Assembly (NCBI GenBank): GCA_910586995.1
Contig: CAJUKZ010000004.1
Span: forward strand, 101,480-165,479
Direction of reading: 5' to 3'
Source: an uncultured Muribaculaceae bacterium
GTDB taxonomy: Bacteria; Bacteroidota; Bacteroidia; Bacteroidales; Muribaculaceae
Length of the DNA stretch: 64,000 bases
The translations under genes and the position numbers were made by a program. This document shows, one piece after another, positions 47,743 through 56,269 of this stretch; the first letter of the stretch is position 1; the number at the start of each line of letters is the position of its first letter. A model generated the notes under the pieces. The model was not told the DNA's origin. It saw nothing but the letters and a program-made list of their open reading frames with translations, and did no database searches.

Positions 47743-49232
47743 AAGCCTTTGCCTTTTTGGTGTTCGTAAACGTGTACTTTGCCGTTGTCGCAGTTTACTA
47801 TTTTGAACTGGACCATTGAGCGGTTGGGAATATCGGCAGGAAATTGAGCGACGAGGGCTTTTGTCACTTCCTCAATGTTTGAATAACCGATGTCCTCAAA
47901 GTTGGCAAGACACTTTCCTTGGAAGAATGCTGCTGCCCTGATGAGCATCTTCGTTGACAAGCAGAAAAGTCCGTCATCTTCGGGTTTCTCAAGTTCCATA
48001 CGGCGCGAGGTCGCATCGCTGAACAGAATGAAGTCAATTACCTGCTCGTTGAGTCTCCATGCAGGGGAGAAGTCAAGCTGCACATATCCGCGAGTGACGG
48101 TGTAGCGGTGCGAATGATTCATCGCGAATCCCACCTCGGCCAAGGTGGCTCCGCAGTCGTTCTGCGCCGTAGTCGCCCATGTATGGCGGAATGTATAGAC
48201 GCAGTACCATTGCTCCTTGGATAATCCCATTGACTTGCATATCTGCTTGATACCGGTGTTCACGTTCGAGCAGAAGCTGTCGGACGTTGAGAAACGGTCG
48301 CAGAATCGGAACAGCCTGTCCGTGTGGTCTCCTGCACGGTATTTCTCAAACAGCGGCTTGATGACCTCCGGCACTCTCATCTCGATGTACGCTCCATCCG
48401 TGCGGCTCTTGGTGGTCTTTGTGCGGCGGTAGTGGATTACGCCGCCGTGGTAGTCCTGCTTCCGCAGGTTGAAGATGTCGACCGTGTTCATTCCGGCAAG
48501 GCACAGCACCATCATCGCCACGTCACGGCCCAACTCCGGCAATGGGTCGATCATTCGTGTTTCGGGCAGTGGTGCGGAGAAAAATGCGCGGCAAGCCTCG
48601 GCCGTGATTGCTTTCTTGTTCGGCCGGTCTGACGCCGGTATCCTGACTTTCCCCCACGGATTGGTCTTTACTTTGATAATCCCGTTGTCATAGTCGTTCA
48701 GTTCATCAATGGCAGCGCGAAATACCTGCCTCATGCAGACAGGGTACATTTCTTTCGCTCTTGCAGTGCTATTCAATGACTCAATCCACTTTCGGACATT
48801 GGCGGAGGTGAGTTGCGAGAACTTCACCTGAGTTGTGCCAAAGAATCGCTCCATGTGCTGAAGCGCGAGTTTGTAATTCTTCGCGCTGCGCTCCTGCCCG
48901 TTGTCGATCAATCGGTCGATATGCTTCCGCGCATATTCCGAAAACAACAAATCCTCGTTCAAATTCTTCAGAAACTCCGCTACCTGTCTGGCAGTCCAAA
49001 CAGAAGTATCCTGACGGTTCAACGCATCAAGCCATGTTATGATTTGCGAAGATAACGGCTTAAGAACGAAAGGGTCAATAACCTCCAAGGAGGTGGATAG
49101 ACCTTTGTCTCCTACAACTTTGTCAGTAGGTATATAAACCGATTTTCCATTGTGGGCGACACGGATATACACCGAGTAGCACCCGTCCTTTCTTTTACGT
49201 TGCTTGTTTATGCAGACTGTCAGTATTGCCAT
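47739..49232 (-). CDS. Tyrosine-type integrase, Bacteroidetes phage family
   Basis: 497 residues, longer than the usual 380-420. The SAM-like core-binding domain spans about 105-200 and the catalytic domain about 210-420. Box II reads VYTFRHTWATTAQ, with the arginine-histidine pair; the nucleophile is the tyrosine in VTRGYVQLDF. The position of the first catalytic arginine reads CLAGMNTVDIFNLR, so Asn stands where Arg is usual, as I recall for a subgroup in Bacteroidetes. The last 90 residues are an extra domain (NFEDIGYSNIEEVTKALVAQ). It integrates and excises the prophage; its gene lies at the right end, close to the presumed attR. Confidence 0.93.
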   Translation of the reverse strand: MAILTVCINKQRKRKDGCYSVYIRVAHNGKSVYIPTDKVVGDKGLSTSLEVIDPFVLKPLSSQIITWLDALNRQDTSVWTARQVAEFLKNLNEDLLFSEYARKHIDRLIDNGQERSAKNYKLALQHMERFFGTTQVKFSQLTSANVRKWIESLNSTARAKEMYPVCMRQVFRAAIDELNDYDNGIIKVKTNPWGKVRIPASDRPNKKAITAEACRAFFSAPLPETRMIDPLPELGRDVAMMVLCLAGMNTVDIFNLRKQDYHGGVIHYRRTKTTKSRTDGAYIEMRVPEVIKPLFEKYRAGDHTDRLFRFCDRFSTSDSFCSNVNTGIKQICKSMGLSKEQWYCVYTFRHTWATTAQNDCGATLAEVGFAMNHSHRYTVTRGYVQLDFSPAWRLNEQVIDFILFSDATSRRMELEKPEDDGLFCLSTKMLIRAAAFFQGKCLANFEDIGYSNIEEVTKALVAQFPADIPNRSMVQFKIVNCDNGKVHVYEHQKGKGF

Positions 49233-49271
49233 ATCATGTTCATGTTTAGAATTATATCATGTCAAATATTC

Positions 49272-49324
49272 GTTGAATTCCTGTTGAATTGGTATCTTGA
49301 AAGATGTTCTGATTTTGTTGAATT
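49272..49324. repeat. Three GTTGAATT repeats next to integrase
   Basis: Direct copies at 49272-49279, 49283-49290 and 49317-49324, just upstream of the integrase start. They may be arm-type integrase sites or part of attR. Confidence 0.45.
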
Positions 49325-49383
49325 TTCACGGTTCATTATTACATAATATCGTGTTCAAATGCACATTTCTCTTAAAAATACTA

Positions 49384-49421
49384 TAGGCGGTATGCTCCTG
49401 AATGTCAGAACATACCGCCTA
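49384..49421 (-). terminator. Terminator of ppdK
   Basis: TAGGCGGTATG (49384-49394) pairs perfectly with CATACCGCCTA (49411-49421). On the minus strand it is followed by tatagtattttt, so it ends the ppdK transcript. It marks DNA that is surely chromosomal. Confidence 0.85.
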
Positions 49422-49450
49422 AGTTGCTTATTTTAAGCGTATTTTGTCGC

Positions 49451-52162
49451 TTATTCGATGGCTGCCTGGGCCGCTGCTACGCGAGCGATGGGCACGCGGA
49501 ATGGAGAGCAGCTTACGTAGTTCATGCCGAGTTTTGCGCAGAACTGTACGGATGAGGGTTCACCACCATGTTCGCCGCAGATACCTACTTTCAGTTCGGG
49601 CTTAACGGAACGTCCCTTTTCAACACCCATGCGCACGAGCTGGCCAACGCCTTCCTGATCGAGTACTTCGAACGGATCGGTCTTGATGATGCCATGCTCC
49701 TTGTAGAACTTGAGGAACTTGGGAGCGTCGTCGCGGGAGAATCCGAATGTCATCTGAGTGAGGTCGTTTGTTCCGAAAGAGAAGAAGTCTGCTACAGATG
49801 CGATCTCGTTTGCTGTGAGGGCTGCGCGAGGTACTTCAATCATAGTGCCGACCAAGTACGGGAGACTGCGACCCTGCTCCTCAAATACCTTAGCTGCTGT
49901 GATATTGATCACATTGGCCTGGTGCTGGATTTCTTTGAGCGAACCAACCAGAGGAATCATTATCTCGGGGTGCACGTCAATACCGCGGTCCTTGCAAGCA
50001 AGGGCAGCTTCGATAATCGCGCGAGTCTGCATTTCTGTGATCTCAGGATAAGTGATACCCAGACGGCAGCCACGGTGGCCGAGCATAGGATTGAATTCCT
50101 CCAGTGCGTCTACCTTAGCTTTTACTTCAGCAAGAGTGATGCCCATTTCGTCGGCGAGCTCTTTCTGGGTAGCTGTCTGGTGAGGTACGAATTCGTGCAA
50201 CGGCGGGTCAAGAAGGCGGATTGTAACGCCATATCCGTCCATAGCTTCGAAAATGCCCTCGAAGTCGCCACGCTGCATGGGGAGCAGTTTTGCAAGAGCT
50301 GCACGGCGTCCTTCTTCATCAGAAGCGAGGATCATCTCACGCACAGCCTTGATACGGTCGCCTTCGAAGAACATGTGTTCTGTACGGCACAGACCGATAC
50401 CCTGTGCACCGAAGTAACGTGCCTGCTTTGCGTCGCGAGGCGTATCTGCGTTGGTACGGACAAGAGTCTTGGTATATTTTGCAGCAAGGTTCATGATTGC
50501 TCCGAAGTCGCCGCCGAGTTCAGGATCAGTAGTGGGAACTTGTCCTTCGTATACTTCGCCAGTCGAGCCATTGAGAGAAATCCAGTCGCCTTCCTTGAAT
50601 GTCTTGCCGGACATTTCTACGGTCTTCTCCTTATAGTCTACGCGGATTTCGCCAGCGCCGGACACGCAGCATTTACCCATACCACGGGCAACCACAGCTG
50701 CATGAGATGTCATACCGCCACGCATTGTGAGAATACCCTGTGCCACAGCCATACCGCGGAGGTCTTCAGGCGATGTCTCAATACGAACAAGTACAACTTT
50801 TTTCTTCTTTTCTGCCCATGCCTCAGCTTCTTCAGCAGAGAACACAACCTGACCGGCAGCAGCACCGGGAGATGCGGGAAGGCCCTTGGCTACGACTACT
50901 GCACGCTTGATGGCGCTCTTGTCGAACACGGGATGCAGAAGTTCGTCCAACTTCTGTGGCTCCATGCGCATGAGTACGGTCTTTTCGTCGATCTGACCAG
51001 CACGGAGGAAGTCCATTGCGATCTTCACCATAGCAGCGCCTGTGCGCTTGCCGTTACGGGTCTGGAGCATCCAGAGCTTTCCGTCCTGGATTGTGAACTC
51101 CATGTCCTGCATGTCCTTGTAGTAGTCTTCGAGTCGGTTTGCAATGGCGATAAGTTCAGCTGCGCATGTAGGCATAGACTCCTCGAGCGAGGGATATTGT
51201 TCTTTGCGAACTTCCTCAGAAATACCCTGGAGGGCAGCCCAGCGGCGTGAACCTTCAACAGTTATCTGCTGAGGTGTGCGAATACCGGCTACGACATCCT
51301 CACCCTGAGCATTTATAAGATATTCACCATTGAAAATATTTTCACCGGTAGCAGCGTCGCGAGAGAAAGCAACACCAGTAGCGGAGTTGTTGCCCATGTT
51401 ACCGTATACCATAGCCTGAACGTTAACGGCTGTACCCCATTCTTCAGGAATCTGGTTCATGCGGCGATAGAGGATAGCACGCTCGTTCATCCATGAATCG
51501 AACACTGCGCATATACCACCCCAAAGCTGCTCCCATGCGCTATCGGGGAAATCTTTTCCGGTAAAGTCCTTAACGGCGCTCTTGAAAAGACGTACGAGAT
51601 TCTTGAGATCTTCTACATCGAGTTCAGTATCAAGTTTAACACCTTTTTCTTCCTTTACTTTATCCATGATCTCCTCAAAGGGATCGATGTCGGCCTTGCT
51701 CTTAGGCTTCATACCAAGAACAACGTCGCCATACATCTGAACGAAGCGACGGTAGCTGTCCCATGCAAAGCGGGGATTGCCGCTCTTTTCTGCCAGCGAT
51801 GCCACGGTAGCGTCGTTCATACCGAGGTTGAGCACGGTGTCCATCATGCCGGGCATAGACGCGCGAGCGCCTGAGCGTACCGATACGAGAAGCGGATTGG
51901 AGGGATCATTGAACTTTTTGCCAGTCAGTGTCTCTACATGTGCTATAGCTTTCTCTACTTCTTCTTTCAGACGGCTCACAACTTCATCCTTGCCATACTG
52001 TGTGTATTCGGTGCACACTTCTGTGGTGATTGTGAATCCTGGAGGTACGGGCATGCCCAGAAGGTTCATCTCGGCGAGGTTGGCTCCTTTGCCGCCAAGC
52101 AGGTTTCGCATGCTGGCATTGCCTTCGGCCTTTCCGTCTCCGAAAGTATAAACTCTTTTCAT
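49451..52162 (-). CDS. ppdK: Pyruvate, phosphate dikinase
   Basis: 903 residues, full length. It converts pyruvate, ATP and phosphate to phosphoenolpyruvate, AMP and pyrophosphate, or the reverse in glycolysis of anaerobes. The N-terminal ATP-grasp domain starts MKRVYTFGDGKAEGNASMRN with NLLGGKGANLAEMN. The phosphohistidine is near residue 487 in RGGMTSHAAVVARGMG. The C-terminal barrel has the catalytic Cys near 862 in GICGEHGGEPSS and RTEHMFF in the PEP site. It is single-gene, with its own promoter at 52254-52286 and terminator at 49384-49421. Confidence 0.98.
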   Translation of the reverse strand: MKRVYTFGDGKAEGNASMRNLLGGKGANLAEMNLLGMPVPPGFTITTEVCTEYTQYGKDEVVSRLKEEVEKAIAHVETLTGKKFNDPSNPLLVSVRSGARASMPGMMDTVLNLGMNDATVASLAEKSGNPRFAWDSYRRFVQMYGDVVLGMKPKSKADIDPFEEIMDKVKEEKGVKLDTELDVEDLKNLVRLFKSAVKDFTGKDFPDSAWEQLWGGICAVFDSWMNERAILYRRMNQIPEEWGTAVNVQAMVYGNMGNNSATGVAFSRDAATGENIFNGEYLINAQGEDVVAGIRTPQQITVEGSRRWAALQGISEEVRKEQYPSLEESMPTCAAELIAIANRLEDYYKDMQDMEFTIQDGKLWMLQTRNGKRTGAAMVKIAMDFLRAGQIDEKTVLMRMEPQKLDELLHPVFDKSAIKRAVVVAKGLPASPGAAAGQVVFSAEEAEAWAEKKKKVVLVRIETSPEDLRGMAVAQGILTMRGGMTSHAAVVARGMGKCCVSGAGEIRVDYKEKTVEMSGKTFKEGDWISLNGSTGEVYEGQVPTTDPELGGDFGAIMNLAAKYTKTLVRTNADTPRDAKQARYFGAQGIGLCRTEHMFFEGDRIKAVREMILASDEEGRRAALAKLLPMQRGDFEGIFEAMDGYGVTIRLLDPPLHEFVPHQTATQKELADEMGITLAEVKAKVDALEEFNPMLGHRGCRLGITYPEITEMQTRAIIEAALACKDRGIDVHPEIMIPLVGSLKEIQHQANVINITAAKVFEEQGRSLPYLVGTMIEVPRAALTANEIASVADFFSFGTNDLTQMTFGFSRDDAPKFLKFYKEHGIIKTDPFEVLDQEGVGQLVRMGVEKGRSVKPELKVGICGEHGGEPSSVQFCAKLGMNYVSCSPFRVPIARVAAAQAAIE

Positions 52163-52223
52163 TGATAAGATAATTAAATGATTAAATATTTAATATTTGT
52201 GTTTTCTGATATTTCGTTTATTT

Positions 52224-52249
52224 GTGTCGGGGCGTTATACGCCCAACAC
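52224..52249 (-). promoter_or_regulatory. Hairpin in ppdK leader
   Basis: In the leader GGGCG and CGCCC (within tgtcggggcgttatacgccc) pair around a TATAA loop, with a partial outer stem. It lies about 65 bases before the start. It may stabilise the mRNA or regulate translation; no known riboswitch pattern is seen. Confidence 0.4.
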
Positions 52250-52253
52250 ACTG

Positions 52254-52286
52254 CAAATTTAATTATTTCGCGCTTAGTTTTCCAAA
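52254..52286 (-). promoter_or_regulatory. ppdK promoter
   Basis: Minus strand: TTTG (52283-52286), 21 bases, TAAATTTG (52254-52261), matching the Bacteroidetes consensus. The rest of the 310-base gap between ppdK and the PadR gene shows only AT-rich DNA and the box at 52432. Confidence 0.65.
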
Positions 52287-52431
52287 AAATCATCCCTTTT
52301 TTATCATAATACTCCAAAATTTTTCTCAACGGAGTGATAGTCTTCATCCTTTTCATATTATGAGAGCACGCATAAATGTTAATTTAATGTTAAATATAAT
52401 ACTATGCGATACAAGGTACTGTATTAAACAT

Positions 52432-52439
52432 TACTTTTG
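52432..52439 (+). promoter_or_regulatory. -7 box before padR-pspC
   Basis: TACTTTTG fits TAnnTTTG and lies 33 bases before ATG 52473. No clear TTTG is present at -33. PadR regulators often bind their own promoter. Confidence 0.35.
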
Positions 52440-52472
52440 TGGCGTAAAATACTTCAACTACCGAATAGAATT

Positions 52473-52838
52473 ATGACAACAGTAAATGTAGACAACATCA
52501 GATCGCAGATGCGGAAAGGCATGCTTGAATACTGTGTCATGCTGATGCTGGACGTGCAACCGGCATTTACGCCTGAAATCATAGACAGAATGCGCCGAGC
52601 CCATCTGATCGTCGTTGAAGGCACGCTATATCCGTTGCTCACAAGACTCAAAAATGCAGGTCTTCTCAGTTATCAGTGGCAAGAATCAACACAAGGTCCT
52701 CCACGCAAGTATTATTCCCTTACAGACGAAGGACGTCAGTTTCTTTGCCATCTGCGCGAAGCGTGGCAGGAAATGGCTAATGCCGTAGAGGTTCTTTCCA
52801 GGAATGTAATCCCACCGACTTGCTCAACCTGCGACTGA
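52473..52838 (+). CDS. PadR-family transcriptional regulator
   Basis: 121 residues from ATG 52473. The winged-helix is seen in RKGMLEYCVMLMLDVQPAFT, the recognition-helix region GTLYPLLTRLKNAGLLSYQW, and the wing GPPRKYYSLTDEGRQFL, all typical of PadR (subfamily 1, short form). It probably represses its own operon with the PspC-domain gene 40 bases downstream; such PadR-PspC pairs are frequent in Bacteroidetes and are tied to envelope stress. The inducer is unknown. Confidence 0.93.
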   Translation: MTTVNVDNIRSQMRKGMLEYCVMLMLDVQPAFTPEIIDRMRRAHLIVVEGTLYPLLTRLKNAGLLSYQWQESTQGPPRKYYSLTDEGRQFLCHLREAWQEMANAVEVLSRNVIPPTCSTCD

Positions 52839-52878
52839 TTACATATTAAATATAAAAAATAAGACACAAGATAATATT

Positions 52879-53922
52879 ATGAAACGTTCATTTCCAATCA
52901 ACCTTGCGGGGCGTGTCTTCTATATAGATGAAGATGCCTATTCGATGCTCGACAATTACCTATCTAATCTGACCATAACGTTCGGTGCAGAAGACGACCG
53001 AGAGATCGTGATCGACATAGAGAACCGTATCAGTGAAATCCTTTACGAACGCATAGGCGCAGACTCGGCTTCGCGGCCAATATCAATGCCTGACGTAGAA
53101 CATGTGATAGATGTGATCGGCAGTCCGGAACAGGTGGCTGACAATGACAGCGATTTCACCGAACGAAGCAATGATGAAAATTCATACTCACGTGGCAACA
53201 ATTCAGAAACCACCCCACCACCATTTTATGGACCTACCACTACAAGACGCCGACGTCTGTATCGCGACCCCGACGATAAGGTGCTTGCAGGAGTCGTCAG
53301 CGGACTGTGTCTGTATTGCAACTGGAGTGTGACACCAGCCCGAATCATACTGGTTATAGCGGCACTATGCTTCCCCGTGCTCATGCTTGCCTATCTGCTC
53401 GCATGGTTGTTTATTCCTCTTGCAACCACTGCAGAAGAACGCCTCGAAATGTCAGGAAGCGAAGTGAACATCGACTCCATCGGACAAAAAGTGAAAGATA
53501 CTTATACGGCGCGTCGCACCTCGTCGGGCGAGGCTGTTACAATAAACAGTTTCATATCAATACTGGCCAAGTTAGGACTTGGATTCATAACCCTTATAGC
53601 ATTACCGGTGGCATTGGCAACACTTGTAATGATATTGGTAAGCATCGTGGGGCTTGTCGCCGGAGCGATAGTCACTCCTATCGAGCTTATGAGCATATGC
53701 GACCGCATTGATGTGAATTTCGTTTCCTACTTCAATGAATTCTGGGTTCTTCTCGTATGGTGCGCCGTAGCGTTTATCCCTGCTCTTTTGATAGTATGGG
53801 CAGCATGCTCGGTTTTCTTCAAAGCTCCATCTATGTCCCGCGGACTCGCACTAACTCTATGCATTATGGAAATAATTCTGATTGTCGTAGGAATAATCAT
53901 ATCGACAATGCTCAACCTTTAG
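52879..53922 (+). CDS. PspC-domain membrane protein
   Basis: 347 residues. Residues 1-85 form a soluble domain (INLAGRVFYIDEDAYSML, IVIDIENRISEILYERIG). A disordered Ser/Asn/Pro linker leads to the PspC core at about 125-185: RRLYRDPDDKVLAGVVSGL and the hydrophobic helix LVIAALCFPVLMLAYLLAWL. Three more membrane segments follow, near 230-275, 290-315 and 325-345. PspC proteins take part in the response to inner-membrane damage. It is probably co-transcribed with padR. Confidence 0.9.
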   Translation: MKRSFPINLAGRVFYIDEDAYSMLDNYLSNLTITFGAEDDREIVIDIENRISEILYERIGADSASRPISMPDVEHVIDVIGSPEQVADNDSDFTERSNDENSYSRGNNSETTPPPFYGPTTTRRRRLYRDPDDKVLAGVVSGLCLYCNWSVTPARIILVIAALCFPVLMLAYLLAWLFIPLATTAEERLEMSGSEVNIDSIGQKVKDTYTARRTSSGEAVTINSFISILAKLGLGFITLIALPVALATLVMILVSIVGLVAGAIVTPIELMSICDRIDVNFVSYFNEFWVLLVWCAVAFIPALLIVWAACSVFFKAPSMSRGLALTLCIMEIILIVVGIIISTMLNL

Positions 53923-53928
53923 GAGTTG

Positions 53929-54882
53929 TCAATATCCCTGACGATATTTACCTTCGTCAGCATCCTCAAGAATTGATAGATACGACGCATATCTTGATGC
54001 TGCAATTCTGCATTCATCCAGAGCTTCCCTGACCGCGCACCCCGGTTCATGTGTATGGGTGCAATTACTGAATCGACACTGGGCCGATTCCCTGAATATT
54101 TCGGGGAAGAAGTGCCCGGTGTCAGTTTTATCAAAATCAATTGTTCCGAAGCCGCGTATTCCGGGCGTGTCGATCACGGCGCCGGCTTTAGGGTCAGAGC
54201 CATTCAGGAAAAACATTTCCGAGAAAGTAGTGGTATGCATACCCTGGTCATGCACATCGGAGATTTCGGCTGTCCGCAGATCAAGCCCCGGGATCAAGTC
54301 ATTTATCAAAGTCGATTTTCCTACGCCCGAATTTCCTGAGAACAAAGATATTTGTCCTGCAAGCATGTCTTTAAGCTTAGATACACCTTCGCCAGTCTTG
54401 GCTGACAATTTCACAACTTCATAACCAATGCTTTCGTAGAGATACGAGAAAGCGTTGAGCAGTTCAAGATCATCATCTTCAGTCAGAAGATCAGTTTTAT
54501 TTATGACAATCAACGCTTTTATATGATATGCTTCAGCGGTGGCAAGGAAGCGGTCTACAAACGTAGTGGAAGTAGTAGGATGGGCCAATGTGATCACTAG
54601 AACCGCACGATCAATATTTGCCGCAATGATGTGCGACTCCTTGGATAGATTGCTTGCCCGCCGGATAATATAGTTTTCCCTGGGCATGATAGCGGTTATG
54701 TAGCTTACACCATCCGGAGCCGGGTCATCGGAAAATTCCACACGATCTCCTACGGCCACAGGATTGGTCGTCCGGATTCCTTTAAGTCTGAATTTACCTT
54801 TGATACGGCACGACACTATACTGCCGTTGTCGCCAAGTACAGTGTACAGATTCCCTGCGTTCTTTATTACGAGACCTTGCAT
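53929..54882 (-). CDS. rsgA: Ribosome small-subunit GTPase RsgA
   Basis: 317 residues from ATG 54882; an in-frame start at 54933 lies upstream of the promoter and is less likely. An OB-fold (GLVIKNAGNLYTVLGDNG) precedes a circularly permuted GTPase: NKTD, then SAKTGEG, then GNSGVGKST near 180, then DTPG. The zinc site C-x5-C-x-H-x5-C (CRFSNCTHTHEPGC) is near 270-285. It helps late 30S maturation. It is convergent with the PspC gene, with 6 bases between the stops. Confidence 0.97.
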   Translation of the reverse strand: MQGLVIKNAGNLYTVLGDNGSIVSCRIKGKFRLKGIRTTNPVAVGDRVEFSDDPAPDGVSYITAIMPRENYIIRRASNLSKESHIIAANIDRAVLVITLAHPTTSTTFVDRFLATAEAYHIKALIVINKTDLLTEDDDLELLNAFSYLYESIGYEVVKLSAKTGEGVSKLKDMLAGQISLFSGNSGVGKSTLINDLIPGLDLRTAEISDVHDQGMHTTTFSEMFFLNGSDPKAGAVIDTPGIRGFGTIDFDKTDTGHFFPEIFRESAQCRFSNCTHTHEPGCAVREALDECRIAASRYASYLSILEDADEGKYRQGY

Positions 54883-54902
54883 AAATTGATGATTTAGGAG
54901 AC

Positions 54903-54934
54903 CAAAATTATAAAATCCGCCCCATTGCCACAAA
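54903..54934 (-). promoter_or_regulatory. rsgA promoter
   Basis: Minus strand: TTTG (54931-54934), 20 bases, TAATTTTG (54903-54910). It leaves a leader of about 15 bases before ATG 54882, which supports that start. Confidence 0.6.
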
Positions 54935-54966
54935 TAAATAATGTGTAAAACAGAACAAGGGGCAAC

Positions 54967-54987
54967 ATTTGCAAACTTTTTGCAAAT
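54967..54987. promoter_or_regulatory. Inverted repeat before small membrane protein
   Basis: ATTTGCAAA (54967-54975), a 3-base gap, TTTGCAAAT (54979-54987). Each arm is itself nearly palindromic. It lies between the divergent rsgA and small membrane protein genes and may be an operator. Confidence 0.45.
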
Positions 54988-55032
54988 GGCATATGTTGAT
55001 ATTTAATATAAATTTAGCTGGAGGACAAATTT

Positions 55033-55248
55033 ATGAATGTGCTTTTTAGTATTGGAATAGGTGTTGCATTGCTTTCTTTAGTACCACAGGTCATAATGAG
55101 CATAAGGGTTATGAGAGAGCGCAAGGAATATGCCAATCTGCCTATTAAATTAAACGAGATAAAATCTAAATACAGGACACAAAGATTTTACCTTATGCTT
55201 ATTCAAGTGGCTGCAATAATTTTAGCAATCATAGGCTTGATGTTATAA
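55033..55248 (+). CDS. Small two-span membrane protein
   Basis: 71 residues: a first helix (VLFSIGIGVALLSLVPQVIM), a basic loop (SIRVMRERKEYANLP, then KSKYRTQRF) and a second helix (LMLIQVAAIILAIIGLML). Function unknown. A Shine-Dalgarno-like GGAGG (55020-55024) lies 8 bases before the ATG, which is uncommon in this phylum. Confidence 0.65.
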   Translation: MNVLFSIGIGVALLSLVPQVIMSIRVMRERKEYANLPIKLNEIKSKYRTQRFYLMLIQVAAIILAIIGLML

Positions 55249-55306
55249 CGAGATAAAGCGATTACAGAGCTACTGACTGTAACAGAATCAGATAAGTTTT
55301 AATAAA

Positions 55307-55339
55307 TTTGGCATTACGCCCAACTTATTTGTATCTTTG
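55307..55339 (+). promoter_or_regulatory. Promoter of TlpA-like gene
   Basis: TTTG (55307-55310), 21 bases, TATCTTTG (55332-55339), then a leader of about 30 bases to ATG 55376. One of the best consensus matches in the window. Confidence 0.75.
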
Positions 55340-55375
55340 CCCGCATTCATATTTCATCTCATTATATCTGACGCC

Positions 55376-56116
55376 ATGAAAAAGCTATCATTATTACTGA
55401 CAATTGCGTTTTTTACAACTTGCATTCATATTGTCAAAGCGAGCAACAAGCCCGACGCCGAAAGATACGTTGTAATCGGCGATCTTATATTTAGAAAAAC
55501 ACCGCCATCGGCTAAAGTCTCTGAAATGATTTTCTTCACAGCTCCGGATGGGAAGAAAGCTACCATTTTAAAAATTACCGACAGCCTACCGGAAGAAGAA
55601 CTTCGTATGGCAATTCCAGTTGACTCCATTCCCGATGGTCCGATCTTTTTGCATATGCTCAAAGAATACAGAGACACTCGCGTGGCAGCGAGATCCGGTG
55701 AAAGCATTAAGGTTGGAGATAAATTCCCTGTTTTTAAGGCTATTGATCTGGATGGAAATACGTGGTCAAATAAAGATATTGAAGGAAAAGTTATGGTCCT
55801 TAACCTGTGGTTCTCCGGGTGTGGACCATGCAGGGCTGAAATGCCGGAGTTGTCGGAATGGAAGAAGACCATTCCGGATGTAATGTTCTTTGCTTCCACA
55901 TACGAAGATCCCGAAACAGTACGCTATGTACTGGATAGGACCGAATTCAATTGGATTCAACTGGTACAAGACACACAATTCTTTAAATGGACAGGTACGA
56001 AAGGGTATCCTCTGACACTTATCGTTGATAAAAGCGGAATAGTATCGCATGTAGAGTATGGCACATCTTCCGCTAAGAGAGAGGCTTTGAGGCAAAAAAT
56101 TCTCGAGTTGCTTTGA
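55376..56116 (+). CDS. TlpA-like thioredoxin, exported
   Basis: 246 residues from ATG 55376, which follows the promoter; a frame start at 55337 lies within the leader. A signal peptide (MKKLSLLLTIAFFTTCIHIV) is followed by an N-terminal domain of about 100 residues and a thioredoxin fold. The active site is CGPC at residues 149-152 (WFSGCGPCRAEMPEL); the cis-proline is in GTKGYPLTLIVDKSG. It is likely a periplasmic thiol-disulphide reductase. Monocistronic. Confidence 0.9.
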   Translation: MKKLSLLLTIAFFTTCIHIVKASNKPDAERYVVIGDLIFRKTPPSAKVSEMIFFTAPDGKKATILKITDSLPEEELRMAIPVDSIPDGPIFLHMLKEYRDTRVAARSGESIKVGDKFPVFKAIDLDGNTWSNKDIEGKVMVLNLWFSGCGPCRAEMPELSEWKKTIPDVMFFASTYEDPETVRYVLDRTEFNWIQLVQDTQFFKWTGTKGYPLTLIVDKSGIVSHVEYGTSSAKREALRQKILELL

Positions 56117-56214
56117 TCAGGATTCTGCATATGCGTGGAACATTGGCAGAGGAGGTTATTAACAATATTGCGCAGTTATAAACATTTACAGAACTTTAGC
56201 AAAAGTGACATCGA

Positions 56215-56242
56215 TTGTTTCACGCAAAAATATTTATCTTTG
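56215..56242 (+). promoter_or_regulatory. parA promoter with half parS-like sequence
   Basis: TTG (56215-56217), 17 bases, TATCTTTG (56235-56242). Between the boxes TGTTTCACG (56216-56224) equals the left half of the conserved parS site; the right half is not conserved. Confidence 0.5.
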
Positions 56243-56269
56243 CGTTGAAAAATCACATAGTCACAGCAG

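Larger units (their letters stand above)
1..49330. mobile_element. Integrated podovirus-like prophage, left end outside window
   Basis: The stretch holds a near-complete virion set: scaffold, major capsid, portal, TerL, connectors, nozzle candidate, fibres, ejection proteins, holin and endolysin. A tyrosine integrase sits at the right edge, next to the chromosomal ppdK gene. No sheath, baseplate or tape-measure gene is seen, and a large ejection-type protein is present, so a short-tailed virion is inferred. Replication and repressor genes are not seen and probably lie left of the window. The right boundary is put between the integrase start (49232) and the ppdK terminator (49384); the exact att core cannot be fixed without the left end. 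Confidence 0.9.

Noticed and set aside
49568..51250. 560-codon open frame antisense to ppdK
   Set aside because: It mirrors the codon bias of ppdK, has no recognisable domains and no promoter of its own.
52174..52356. 60-codon minus-strand frame upstream of ppdK
   Set aside because: It overlaps the ppdK promoter and leader hairpin and has no recognisable features.
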